A stretch of DNA of 64,000 bases from Mytilus californianus (Eukaryota; Mollusca; Bivalvia; Mytilida; Mytilidae): the NCBI RefSeq assembly GCF_021869535.1, contig NW_026262668.1, positions 72,561,558 through 72,625,557 of the forward strand. The letters are read 5' to 3'. This document shows positions 22,936 through 33,849 of the stretch, one piece after another. How positions within the stretch are numbered: position 1 is the first letter of the stretch; each line of letters opens with the position of its first letter. The position numbers and the translations under genes are program-made. Below the pieces are notes generated by a model. That model did no database searches. It worked only from the letters and a program-made list of their open reading frames with translations, and was not told the DNA's origin.

Positions 22936-23864
22936 AATTTATTACTTTTGAAAATGGGACAATTACACAAGGAAAGTATTAAATCCTCCCAATACCACTT
23001 TTAAACAAGACATGATTCTACATTGTTAAGCTTTAAATCTTTTAATATGTCTCAGCTTCAACTAAAAAAAAAAGACACTGTAAAAAAAATATAAAGGCCC
23101 TTCTCTGCAAACTTTTTATATATAACATGAAATTTTAAAAGATATGTACATCTATAATGAAGTTTTATTTGCAATTCAAGTTCAAACAAGGAATTATTTA
23201 AATATGGAATAATTTCAAATTCTGCAAAATTGATTAGAACATAATTATGAAAACTAACCCAACTAAATATTTTTTAAACTTAGAAATGTGGTCCCTATAC
23301 ATGTAGTTCTACGTCCTTTTTGAATCCTATCTGTTCTTGGCAGATAATCTTATAACATTCTAAATAGTTTTCTAAACTATTATACTGTAGAAAAAAATGT
23401 TCCTAAACTAGTAAAAAGGGTTATACCTCTGTTGTTTGAAGGGCTATTAAAACATCTTCCTTTGAATATGGGTTAAATAAATTTTCTCTCCAATAAGAAC
23501 TTCTTGCTAGAGAGAAAATTTTATTAATTTTTAAGAAAAAAGTAATGTTTTATAATTTTATATACATATCATGCCCAACATTCAGCATACAAGAATTTTT
23601 CAAAATTTCATTAGTTATACCATTAAATCCACATGATATCTTGTTTTTCAAATATTTCATGGCAAGCAGAATTTAATCTATGTAATAGTACTTTAAAAAA
23701 TCTTTACCTACATGTTTTAAAAAAAATTAAACCATTCCTTAGCTTGTTTAATTAAACTTTGGCTGGAACATGCATTTAATATTTGTCACTGGACATTAAG
23801 ATTCCAACAATCAATCAATATATTTGAACTTGATCATTGATTTCTTTCCTTTTTGTCTTGACAG

Positions 23865-23894
23865 AGTCCAAAAGCAAGACATAGCATATATTAG
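23865..23894 (+). CDS. Possible micro-exon of the SAP-like gene
   Basis: A 30-bp segment between a good acceptor (tttgtcttgacag) and donor (GTATGC). It joins in phase to exon 1 and reads RVQKQDIAYIR. Being 30 bp long it leaves phase 2, which does not fit the best frame of the next segment. Either the micro-exon model is wrong or the copy is broken. Confidence 0.35.
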   Translation, partial: SPKARHSIY

Positions 23895-24039
23895 GTATGC
23901 TGTTTTCAGCGTCATCAACAATGTATTATAGTTAGTAAAGTAATATAAAATAGTGAAATATTGTAGACATTTTCTACTGGTAGATATTTGTAACCATGAA
24001 AGACAATATATTCATTATACAGTTTTCATGATTAATCGC

Positions 24040-24124
24040 ACAGGCACTTGTCTCAAAAAAAATTTCCTATATACCTTAATATAACACGTGTTATAGGAAA
24101 TTTTTTCCTAAGACAAGTGCCTGT
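24040..24124. mobile_element. 85-bp mini-MITE with a 10-bp flanking direct repeat
   Basis: ACAGGCACTTGTCT at 24040 is inverted as AGACAAGTGCCTGT ending at 24124. The inner part AAATTTCCTATA...TATAGGAAATTT is also palindromic. GATTAATCGC stands on both sides (24030-24039 and 24125-24134), which is a clean target-site duplication of unusual length (10 bp, or 9 if the boundary shifts). Confidence 0.8.
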
Positions 24125-24430
24125 GATTAATCGCTAGCCCTTCAAGGCCAGGCCAGATATATTTTTTGTAAGTATAGATAATTGTTAATGTGTCAATCCT
24201 AGTCAGGAGCCTTTAGTTTAGTAGTTATAGTTGGTTAATTTCTGATATATATACATATATATTTGTTTTTTTATTGTCTTATTTTATAATTTAAAATCAA
24301 GCCATTAGTTTTCTTGTTTGAATTTTCTTTCATTTTTGAATGTTGTGACCTTTGTAGCTGACTGTTACTATGTGATTTTTTCTTGACTGTATTTTATTTA
24401 ATATTTTGACTTTTTTTTTATTTTTTGTAG

Positions 24431-24499
24431 AATCAATTAGAAGAGCCAAAATTTATAAGCTTAGATTCAAAACATTCTGGAGGAGCAGATTGTGTGAAG
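24431..24499 (+). CDS. Possible exon of the SAP-like gene
   Basis: Bounded by a strong polypyrimidine acceptor (tttttttgtag) and donor AAG|GTATTT. In frame 0 it reads NQLEEPKFISLDSKHSGG then ADCVK. It joins in frame to 24897-24962. Joined to the upstream phase-2 exons it would hit TAG at once, so the connection to exon 1 is unproven. Confidence 0.35.
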
Positions 24500-24896
24500 G
24501 TATTTATCCTTTTATAGCCTTAATCTATATCACAAAAATGTATTTGTGTTAAAATATACAATTACCATTAAGAGAGTTGATTTTTTTGTAAGACCAAGTA
24601 AAGGTTACAGGTCCTAATCTCAGTTGGGAAAATGGTACTGTACAGTTTTATTTTAGTACTGGTGAACTCTACCGTTACAGACTCGTATGATAATAATACA
24701 CCTGAAACTCCACAGATGTACGTGTATATCTTCCGAATCCAGCCACACTGATTAGATGTCGCTTTTCAATATAAATTTTTATGAAACCAGACTGGATTAA
24801 AATAAAATTTTCTTGTGTAATTTGATGAAATTTAAATTATCTCCACTAGTTTACTCACTAAACAACAGTACTAATCCGTTAACATTTTCTTTACAG

Positions 24897-24962
24897 AAGC
24901 CAGCAGAAGTCAAGAGAAATAAAAAGAATGGAACAAAAGAAAAATTGGAAAAAGAACAGTAA
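24897..24962 (+). CDS. Possible last exon of the SAP-like gene
   Basis: Acceptor ttctttacag; reads KPAEVKRNKKNGTKEKLEKE Q then stop TAA. A Lys/Glu-rich charged tail. It is in phase 0 with 24431-24499. The total protein would be only about 85 residues, short for a SAP protein, suggesting a captured and truncated gene. Confidence 0.35.
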   Translation, partial: KPAEVKRNKKNGTKEKLEKEQ

Positions 24963-25131
24963 AATGACAAAATTAAATAAAAAATTTTGTCAAAAAAATG
25001 ACAGATGCTACACATGATCAAACAAAAGATAAAAAAACATTTCTAAGAAAAAATTTGTTCAATGCTGGACCAAATGAAATGCATGAGGATATTTATAATC
25101 TGAAATAAAATGCTTTGCCGAGCGCAGCCTG

Positions 25132-25860
25132 ATACGACCGCAGAGGTCGAACCCTATACAGTTGGGGCAAATTTGGACACAATATTCAAGCTTGATACTG
25201 TCTGAATTTGGATTGTAATCAAATTTTTGACATAATATAGGTTTGTGACACAAAATAAATGTGGTCAAAGATCTTATAAATCCATTGCGCAATACTGTGC
25301 AATTGAAGATTTCTTCTTGAAAAAATCCCCCCCCCAACTTTTTGAACCCCCCCCCCCCCCCCCTTAGAGCAAAACTCAATCCCAGCCTTCCATTTGTTAT
25401 ATGGAACCTTGTGGTACAATGTCAGAGAGATCCATACTTACACACAAGTCATTGTCTGGAAACTAGAAAAATGCTTCTTTTTGGCCCCTTTTTGGCCCTT
25501 AATTCCTAAACTGTTGGCCCTATAACCCCTAAAATGAATCCCAACCTTCTACTTGTGGTATTAAACATTGTGGTACAATTTCAGAGCAGTCGATATACTT
25601 ATACACAAGTTATTATCCTGAAACTACAAAAATGCTTGTTTTGGGCCCCAAATTCCTAAACGGTTGGGACCATCATCCCCAAAATCAATCCCAACCTTCC
25701 TTTTGTGGTATTAAACCTTCTTAAAAAATTTCATAAAGATCCATTCACTTAAACTAAAGTAATTGTCCGGAAACCAATGTGTCTTCGGACGATGACGCAG
25801 ACGAGGACGACATCAAACATGTACCATTATACGATCCCAAAAAAATGTTTGCGGTCGTAT
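25132..25860. mobile_element. MITE-like repeat with ATACGACCGCA termini
   Basis: ATACGACCGCA at 25132-25142 and TGCGGTCGTAT at 25850-25860 are exact inverted ends. Inside, from 25380, are 2.5 diverged ~170-bp units repeating CCAACCTTC..TTGTGGTATTAAAC and ACACAAGTTATTGTC.TGAAAC. A GACGATGACGCAGACGAGGAC segment near the right end is typical of this mussel repeat type. Poly-C runs lie at 25328-25363. Confidence 0.65.
25328..25363. repeat. Poly-C/poly-G runs
   Basis: Two long C runs separated by AACTTTTTGAA; the minus strand carries G runs able to stack as quadruplexes. The overlapping minus-strand frames rich in Gly (SFALRGGGGGF) are artefacts. A similar C run lies at 26258-26275. Confidence 0.75.
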
Positions 25861-25894
25861 AAAAATTAATACCTCTATGTAAGTGAAACAAATT

Positions 25895-26018
25895 ATGCGG
25901 TATGGGCTTTGCTCATTGTTGAAGGCTTACGGTGACCCATAGTTGTAATTATTTCTGTGTCATTTGGTCTCTTGTGGAGAGTTGTCTCATTGGCAATCAT
26001 ACCACATCTTCTTTTTCA
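25895..26018 (+). repeat. Family A tail
   Basis: GCGGTATGGGCTTTGCTCAT ... GTTGTCTCATTGGCAATCAT then ACCACATCTTCTT. It follows the MITE-like repeat at 25132-25860 after a 35-bp gap. Confidence 0.75.
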
Positions 26019-27319
26019 TATGTGTTCAGTGCAAAATACAAAAAAATGGACTATTCAATAAAATTGATATCTAAGACAGGAAATATTGGGGTTTGTCAAT
26101 GAGACATTAACCCGACAAAAATAGACAAAATATATATAGATTAAGCCGGCATCAACAGCATGCAGACAAATGTAAAAGGAGATGTGGGGTAAAGATCAGT
26201 ATGACGGCAGTTGTTTTCTCAAATGTGGATCCAGGATTTTGAATCTAGATAAAGTGACCCCCCCCCCCCCCCCTCCACTCTGAAGTAACTGTATTAAAAC
26301 AAAGTCAATGTAGGACTTTCTTTGAGATATTATTGTGTCTGGGAGACACAATTGATGCCCCTGTAGATGCAAAGTGTTATTTTAAAATAACTATAACATT
26401 TGACCGCTTATACCCCAAAAATGACAAAGTTCAACTATCTCCCAAAAGGGCAAATATCAATAAAAATCAAAAACATAACCACATGCACATCTTCAATATA
26501 TGTACAAACAGACAGCAAAGTGAAAACTTCCTAGGATTCTAACTGTAGGAGGAGTTGTGCTGAATAACTATATAACCATAATGGGACGAACGGACAGACA
26601 GACAGAAGGACAGACAGGGGTAAAATAATATGCCCCCAACTTTCAGTTGCGGGGGCATTAAAAGGGGTCATCAGGCCCCAAACTAGACAAAGTTTTGAGA
26701 GTAATAAAAAAATCTGGATTTACCATAAATGTAGCTCCATAAGGGCCATAAAGGGGGGACCCAGGCACCCCACTCCTAAATCTGTCTCTGATATTAACAA
26801 TTGTTTATATGTTTCTGAATATTTTATAAAAAGACTTGAAAGATTATGTTAGAAAACATTTTTATAATGATATTTCGAATAACATATGATTTTTTAATGA
26901 TTTTTTGAGAATTTGAAGATTATTAAAACATTTTGTTAAAAAATATTTTTTGAACTTTTTCAAAACATTTTATCCTGCAGAAATGAATTTTTATATGTTT
27001 TAAAAAATTTTCAGGTGATATTTGATTAACAAACACATTCAAATCATTTATAAGACATTTTACAAACATTGTCGTCAAAATTCAGTAACATTTTAATGAT
27101 ATTTTAAAAGTATCATGAAAATGTTTTGAAAATATTTTTAACGCCTTACATTTTTGCATGATTTTGATATTTTTCTACAATATTTTTTCAACATTTTTCT
27201 ATTTTTTTTGGTGTTAGCAGTGGGGAAACAGCACCACATTAGAACAAATAATAAAATCAATTGCATGTAAATCCATTTCATCTTTTATGCATATTTATTT
27301 ACAATGTATGTTTATGAAA

Positions 27320-27700
27320 TTAGAAAGAACACAGCAAACACAGATAATTCTGGAACCAAGTTGAATTACATGTTTCAGATTGTTTATTCCCCTGCCACAG
27401 CGGAGGAGGGGCATTAAGTTTTACCCTTGTGTAACTTTTAGACAATACAAGGACTCTTTTAATGTGAATTCGGTTGGACGACACTTTTCTATCACAAACT
27501 ACTTTCTTCTGATCTAGTTGGAATTTCCCTTTCAGAAAAGTTTGTGTGTTAATATAAGGAACTGTCTTGGCTAGTAAATAAATCCTGTTCCATAATTCCA
27601 CTATTTGCCATTTGTTGTCACCTTTGTCAAATTTTTTTTTACATCTGGTTCTGACAGAAGTATTGATCCTCGCACTTGCAGCCACTTGGATTTTAACCAT
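27320..27700 (-). CDS. Unrecognised minus-strand open frame inside the 8.3-kb element
   Basis: 126-codon frame starting MVKIQVAASARINTS and containing CKKKFDKGDNKWQIVELWNR. Upstream on the same strand (27788-27714) a segment after a tttcag acceptor reads KPSWITDFLPNHEVMNG before a stop, so this may be the remnant of a multi-exon gene. I do not recognise a domain. It may be the partner of the RFPKD fragment at 28490-28640. Confidence 0.25.
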   Translation of the reverse strand: MVKIQVAASARINTSVRTRCKKKFDKGDNKWQIVELWNRIYLLAKTVPYINTQTFLKGKFQLDQKKVVCDRKVSSNRIHIKRVLVLSKSYTRVKLNAPPPLWQGNKQSETCNSTWFQNYLCLLCSF

Positions 27701-28489
27701 GAATTCATTTCAAACATAAAGATGTATCCCATTCATCACTTCATGGTTGGGTAAAAAGTCTGTTATCCATGATGGCTTCTGAAATATTAAAACAGGAAAA
27801 CACAAAGCATCATTTATTTAATAAACTGCAGGTTCAGAAATTTTTCTTATCATTCATAAAGGACAACAAGCCTTTAATGCAGGGATTTGTGTGATGTTTT
27901 TTTCTAACAAAAATACTCTTGATTTCCAACTTTGAAGAATTAAAAAAAATTGTTCTGACAGCTTTTGCCATAAGTTTAATGTAAAGTCCTTAGAAAATTC
28001 AGACTTTATTGCGACAAACAAATAGAAAAATTACCATGGTTTTTTTTAGAATGCAATATAGGGATTGTCATATTTCCCAATACATGTAGTTCTCTTCCTT
28101 TCATGCATTGTTTTGTCAGGGAAATATATTTCACTTGCTATAATTAAGTGCACAACATAATTATTATTTCTTATTTACAATGCAAACAAAGGTAAAAGGG
28201 TGAAAAAATGTGAAGACTAGGAAAAAACTTACAAAGTGTGAGGGTATATTTGAAGAATAAAATACATCCTGTGTCATCCCCCTATTTTAATAAATAATAA
28301 ACTGTCAAATTATTGGGCTGTTTAATCGAGAAAAAATAAAACAAAGAGGTTAAATACTGTACTAAATATAAGAACATTATAAATACATAATAACCTAATC
28401 CTGTTGTTATATAATCTCCTGGCATGACATGGTTATCAGCTGGTTATGGCAAACTTGGTCGAATATTTTCCGCCGGGTTTCCCTAGATA

Positions 28490-28640
28490 TTTTTGATGGG
28501 TGGATCAACTCTCTTGATGCCTTCTCTCCATTTTAAAAGAATTTCATGGTCTTTTGGGAATCTGTGGTCCCCCTTCAGAATAATTGCAGCCGGGGACACA
28601 ACAATTTTGGAGCTTAGTTTGGTGAAATTAGCTAGTGTCG
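28490..28640 (-). pseudogene. Possible THAP-like gene fragment
   Basis: The minus-strand frame reads TLANFTKLSSKIVVSPAA, then ILKGDHRFPKDHEILLKWRE, then GIKRVDPPIKN, then TAG. HRFPKD...KW is reminiscent of the middle of THAP zinc-finger domains (FPKD...W), but the C2CH cysteines are not visible. It starts just inside the right inverted repeat and reads inward, the mirror position of the SAP-like exon on the left. Confidence 0.3.
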
Positions 28641-28726
28641 ATTGTGGTTACTAATGTAAACATGTGCAACGTAATGCGATTCAAGCGTCAAATTGATTAA
28701 AACGTTTCCGACAACCACCTATGGAA

Positions 28727-29171
28727 CACCAGCGACGTCTACAGGAAGAAATATTACGAATGATCCCTATTTTGAAAATGTTTGTATCATAGACTGAAGA
28801 ATATGTGGCCGAGTCGAACCCTTTACAGTTTCTTAATTAACATGCCGAGGAAGTACATTGATGAAATTTGGAATGACAAAAACATTTGCCAGAGTTATCT
28901 CCCCTGTTCCATTGTAAATTCCATAGTAAATACTTTCCTATTGTACGTGAACAAATAGTAACGTGCAACTCTAGGGTACGTGAACAAACAGTTACGCGTA
29001 GCTCTAGGGTTTGTGAACAAAGTGTTACGCGTAACTCTAGGGTACGTGAACAAAGTGTTACGCGTACCTCTAGGATACGTGAACGAAGTGCTACGTGTAC
29101 CTCTAGGGTACGTGAACGACCTGTTACGTGTACCTCTAGCTTACGTGTAACCAAATGAATTATGACCCGAA
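28727..29171. repeat. 445-bp tandem duplication, copy 1
   Basis: Starts AACACCAGCGACGTCTACAG and is followed immediately by a copy of the same length starting at 29172. As far as I can read, the copies are identical, including every minisatellite variant, and yield identical translations in both strands. The segment comprises the inner right TIR and the minisatellite of the 8.3-kb element. Confidence 0.85.
28945..29150 (+). repeat. Right-end minisatellite (~33-bp units)
   Basis: Units like GGTACGTGAACAAAGTGTTA followed by CGCGTACCTCTA, about six copies. They are inverted relative to 21340-21575 and repeated in the second 445-bp copy at 29390-29595. Confidence 0.85.
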
Positions 29172-29616
29172 CACCAGCGACGTCTACAGGAAGAAATATT
29201 ACGAATGATCCCTATTTTGAAAATGTTTGTATCATAGACTGAAGAATATGTGGCCGAGTCGAACCCTTTACAGTTTCTTAATTAACATGCCGAGGAAGTA
29301 CATTGATGAAATTTGGAATGACAAAAACATTTGCCAGAGTTATCTCCCCTGTTCCATTGTAAATTCCATAGTAAATACTTTCCTATTGTACGTGAACAAA
29401 TAGTAACGTGCAACTCTAGGGTACGTGAACAAACAGTTACGCGTAGCTCTAGGGTTTGTGAACAAAGTGTTACGCGTAACTCTAGGGTACGTGAACAAAG
29501 TGTTACGCGTACCTCTAGGATACGTGAACGAAGTGCTACGTGTACCTCTAGGGTACGTGAACGACCTGTTACGTGTACCTCTAGCTTACGTGTAACCAAA
29601 TGAATTATGACCCGAA
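29172..29616. repeat. 445-bp tandem duplication, copy 2
   Basis: Second copy of 28727-29171. Only this copy is followed by the terminal GGCCCTTTATAGATC. Identity suggests a very recent event or an assembly duplication. Confidence 0.85.
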
Positions 29617-29632
29617 CGGCCCTTTATAGATC

Positions 29633-30547
29633 TAAGTTGGACTATCTTGTGTCTAATCCTTTTTTTGTGAGTTTTTGCAAATAAAATATGTTTAAACTAA
29701 AATCATGTGTCATACACAAAATAAAAGTTCCATTTTTTTTTATCTATGCCGTATTGTATCTGTATTAAATATCAAAATAGTTTTACCCCAGTCCTCATCT
29801 GAACCCTCAAAATACACTAAGTGGTCGAGTAGGTTTTCTGTCCACAGGCACTCGGTGCATGGAACCTCCCTTTTCTTTTTCATATTTTTCTTTTTGTTTT
29901 TTGTTTTTAAGATTTTATTAAATTATCTGAAATATTTTAACTTATTTAATGTGCATGTTCGCGTATCAAACCATTCAAACAATAGCAGTTGTTTATACGT
30001 GCTGTGATTGTGTTCTTAGCACGTATCTTATCAAGAACACATTAAATGAGTGTAAACATGTCTAGAGAGGTTAATTTTTTTCTGAATTTATTTCACAACT
30101 AGGCCATTTTCAAGTATCTCAAGTTTGACCTAAATTCATAGTACTATCTTAGTCGTATTTTCTTCAAGATTATAACAATATGTTGGCTAATTTCTAAAAA
30201 AGAGGCGATAGATACCAAAGGGATATTCTAACCAAATCGCAAAATTGTAAATGCCAGAAGAGCCGGAAGATAGTTCAAAACCGAATGTTTGACAAATTTG
30301 AATTTTTTTTTGTATAATTTATCTTTAAAATGTTTAAGAAGGATATAAGTTGCCAAAACAAAAAATTTGGTAAATAATATAGCGCTGTATTATCTTTTAG
30401 ATTCAAATTTAATCATTTAGGTTACCAACGTCCTTCGATGTAAAATTTGTCAAATACATGTAAAAGAGGTAGGTCAATTTCTCCTGAATTGATTTCACAC
30501 CAGGTCCATTTTCAAAAAGTCGTTCCATCTTCACTAAGATTCATAGT
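29633..30547. other. Gap without recognised gene
   Basis: AT-rich non-coding. 30195-30240 (GAGGCGATAGATACCAAAGG) is a family D edge. Short frames at 29705-30007 and 30447-30641 carry no domain; the second runs into a family B repeat. Confidence 0.4.
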
Positions 30548-30735
30548 ACCACAGTCCCTTATCAAATGGCAAAATCAAAAGCTCAAACGAATGGAAACAA
30601 CTGTCATATTCCTGACTTGGTACAGGCATTTCCTTATGTAAAAAATGGTGGATTAAACCTCATTTTATATCTAGCTAAACCTATCACTTGTACGAGAGTC
30701 ACATGGAATTCCATTATATTAACAACAAATGTGTA
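30548..30735 (+). repeat. Family B MITE, left arm and core
   Basis: AGTCCCTTATCAAATGGCAA ... ACTGTCATATTCCTGACTTG ... CTAGCTAAACCTATCACTTG. Matches 11040-11240. The right arm is missing. Confidence 0.7.
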
Positions 30736-32256
30736 AAATTGTTAAATGGTATTTTAATTATGTGATATAAACGCATTCAATTTCTAGTGGAATAAAGATA
30801 AATATATAACACAATTTTTTTAATTTCAGCCGGTGAGTGAAACAAATACAGTGGAAATTGGCTGCAACCCTTTTCCGTCTTCTATGAAATTACCTTCAAC
30901 AGCATATAGCGCTGAATAACATTTTGAATTTACTGAAATATATAAAACTGTGACACAATATCTTACTGTATACTACATATATATATATTTTTTTTATGAC
31001 CCTATTAAGATAAAGAAATCAGAGGTCTATATTTTAATTAGATTGTTGTAACAAACAACTTATTTTTACAAAACACTAACCTGCAGCACACATGCAAACA
31101 GCAAAGACAAATAGTATTATAAAACTCTGGCTAATGATATGTTTCTAGATTGTTGTGATATACTCCTGTTAGACAATCGTTTTGCAAATGCTATTGTAGA
31201 CTACTGCTTTTATACCACAGTAAAGTGTAGCAGCTGTTCTATATCACGAGGGAAGCCTTCGATTCCTACCTTATCATATTGTATGGAATTGACAGGCAGG
31301 TACTTTTAATTGATATTAATTTGATATATAACTAGATATAAACGAAAAGTTTTGATAATACATTTTTGCGATAGTTGAAACTATTCACTGTTAAATAAAG
31401 TATAAAAAATAGAAATAATTAAAAACTGTGTTAAAACACAACATGCAGTAGATGTATGATGCACAGTAAAATTATGTACAAGAGAAATTAATTTATATAA
31501 AAACACTAAACTATTATTCATGTTTATTTTATTTTATTCATTTTTTAAGTTCCACGTTGATATAAAGTTTTGCTAAAATCTAGCATTATGAATTAATGTA
31601 TTTTGGCAGCCATTTCGAAAATAGTGGCCAATGGATAATTGTTTTCCTCTGAAATCCTTTTTGAATAGCATATTCAACTGTGATACCTATTTCGTTGAAA
31701 CCCTAGCACAAAAAATGTTTCTCAAAATTTGAGATCCTTTTAAAAACAAAAACTAAAATCTTAACGCAAATTTGACACCAGAATTCAATTTGGAATAGCA
31801 TTTTATACATTTATTTCAATTTTTGTTGAAATTCAAGCACAAAAAAATGATTCTATATGAGATTTTTTTTTACCACAAATTATATTTCACAATTTCACTT
31901 ACCGCCAATTTTAAACTGGGAATCGATTTGGAACAGCATATGATATCTACACATCTATAAATTTCTTTTAGCTGAAATCCTTTAAAAAAAATTTTAAAAA
32001 CAATTTGACTTTTTAACAAAAATAAAGTTTTTACCGCCAATTTTTCAACCAATTTCATAAAAGACACGAGTAATAAATTTGGAATAAGATATTAAACCTA
32101 TCAATCATTCTACTTGTGAGAGGTAAAACACTTTTGACCTAAGTCTGTCATACTAAAATGTAGGGTCAATTTGGCCTGTGTATGTTTAACGCAAGAATTT
32201 AATATCTTTAATTTGTCAAATCCTATTGAAAATTGAATAGAAAAAAGTAAAATAAC
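30736..32256. other. Gap without recognised gene
   Basis: AT-rich non-coding sequence. 31600-32060 contains four or five degenerate ~120-bp repeats of the theme TTTGGAATAGCATATT...TTTCGTTGAAATCC...AAAAATTT. No exon-like segment found. Confidence 0.4.
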
Positions 32257-32508
32257 AAAAATACCGTACTCCAAGGAAAATTCAAAACGGAAAGTTCCTT
32301 ATCAAATAGCAAAATTAAAAGCTCAAACACATCAAACGAATGGAAAACAACTGTCATATTCCTGTCTTAGTACAGAGTCTATATCATATACTTGAAATAT
32401 ATTTGAAAATTGTGCACATTTCTATAAACCCAAAATGTTATTCAGCGCCACATATTCCTGACTTGGTACAGGCATTTCCTTATGTAGAACATGGTGAATT
32501 AAACCTGG
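32257..32508 (+). repeat. Family B MITE, left part, interrupted by a MITE
   Basis: Starts ATACCGTACTCCAAGGAAAA and includes ACTGTCATATTCCTG, a ~70-bp extra segment (32385-32452), then CCTGACTTGGTACAGGC and GAATTAAACCTGG. Continues at 33316. Confidence 0.7.
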
Positions 32509-33315
32509 GGCCAGTTTCACAAAGCTGTCTTAGGACTAAGATATGTCTTAGGATGGTCTTACGACATATCTTAGTCCTAAGTGGGTTTCACAAAGTGGTC
32601 CTAATTTAGGACATCTCTTAAAGTTGGTCATAAAGTTAGGACTACACGAGAGGTGTCTTATGATGGTCTTAGGATAGTCATAAGTTTATTTTTATGAATT
32701 ACACTTATTTTTTATATTAATTTTGCAAATTATGTTATTATTATTTGATTATCTAATCTCCTTGTTCTACTCGTAACAAAATCTTTATAGGTTGGCGGAT
32801 TATCAACAATGATTTATCAACAATGAACATTCGATTTATTTATATCAAAAATGCACGATTTTATCCTTTAACCTTTTTATAACCGATACAGTGAAAACTT
32901 GAATTCAACTCACTTGTACAAAATCAAATAATCATCAGCTTATTGTTTTTTTTTCTCAAATTTTTATTTGAATTTTTATATGCATATTGGTGTATTATTG
33001 ATAGATTATTTATATAAATTAAACTAATGCTTTATATTAATTTTACAAAATATCTAATTCTGGAATGTTAATCAATACGTTAAGTAATTTATTGGAAACA
33101 CATAATACATTTACATGAATTTTTCCATGAATCCATGTTAATATTTAAAAATTTAAAGAACTTGCGACAGGTTTAGGATATCTTAGCTAAGATCATCCTA
33201 AGACAGCTTCGAGGCGAGGTCTGAGATATGTCCTAGGATAGTCATAAGAGGATCATAAGACATGTCCTAAGATATATCTTATGACAGGTCTTAGGATAGC
33301 TTCGTGAAACCGGCC
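32509..33315. mobile_element. 807-bp MITE with CCTGG target duplication
   Basis: GGCCAGTTTCACAAAGCTGT at 32509 is inverted (ACAGCTTCG..., ...CTTCGTGAAACCGGCC) at 33315. CCTGG lies on both sides (32504-32508, 33316-33320). The ends are filled with short inverted repeats of TCTTAGGAC/GTCCTAAGA. The TIR word GGCCGGTTTCACGAAG is one I recognise from marine invertebrate MITEs. It is inserted in a family B element. No transposase. Confidence 0.8.
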
Positions 33316-33490
33316 CCTGGTTTTTAACCTCTCACTTGTAGGACAGTAGCATAAAATTATATTGTATTGACAACAATGTGTGAGCAAAACAAAAAGACAT
33401 AATTGGTAAAAATGTCAAAAATTGGTGGTACAGCAGTTAACATTGTGTTATAATCTTAATCACAATAAAAAACAAACAACTATATCAACA
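33316..33490 (+). repeat. Family B MITE, right part after the nested MITE
   Basis: Begins CCTGGTTTTTAACCTCTCAC and continues TAAAAATGTCAAAAATTGGT, GTACAGCAGTTAACATTGTG, matching 11170-11340. Confidence 0.7.
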
Positions 33491-33849
33491 AATGTTTTAA
33501 ATTCTTTACTACCCCTCCCTTCTCTTTTGGTCTTCATCAGAATTCAATTTGGCCGCTATCCATGTGAAATTAAGATCCTCAAGTTGTGTCTCTATTAGAT
33601 GAAACATAGAAATCATTATCTGGGAACCAGTAGGTAAACAAAACAAAATATCTATGAATATTTAATTTCTTTCCAAAAGAGGCGTGGTTTGTGAAACTGC
33701 TGTATTTACAAAGTGCAACCTATAGCTCGGAATATTATTTTTATTTCTTCACAATATTCTTTGTCTGTAAAACAAATGTTTTTCAACACAATTTGTTTTA
33801 TTCAAAATAAACGTTATCAAATATATTTGAAATAAAAATCAATCTGTTT

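Larger units (their letters stand above)
21311..29632. mobile_element. 8.3-kb inverted-repeat element with minisatellite ends and gene fragments
   Basis: The left end GATCTATATGAAGGGCCGTT and the right end, read on the minus strand, GATCTATAAAGGGCCGTT are inverted copies. Both continue CGGGTCATAATTCA and then the same ~33-bp minisatellite. Homology resumes deeper: GGGAGATAACTCTG and, about 700 bp in, a GC-richer block GGTTCCATAAGTGGTT / GTTCCATAGGTGGTT with ATCATTC upstream. The two ends therefore form diverged ~0.75-kb terminal inverted repeats. Immediately inside each end lies a small inward-reading coding fragment (SAP-like on plus, RFPKD-containing on minus). No target duplication or transposase is recognisable. 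Two independent elements in opposite orientation is the alternative. Confidence 0.5.

Noticed and set aside
28886-29158. 90-residue frame TSRVREQSVTRTSR (and its antisense 105-residue frame), repeated at 29331-29603 and inverted at 21318-21713
   Set aside because: Arises from a 33-bp minisatellite whose length is a multiple of three. No start context, no domain, open on both strands.
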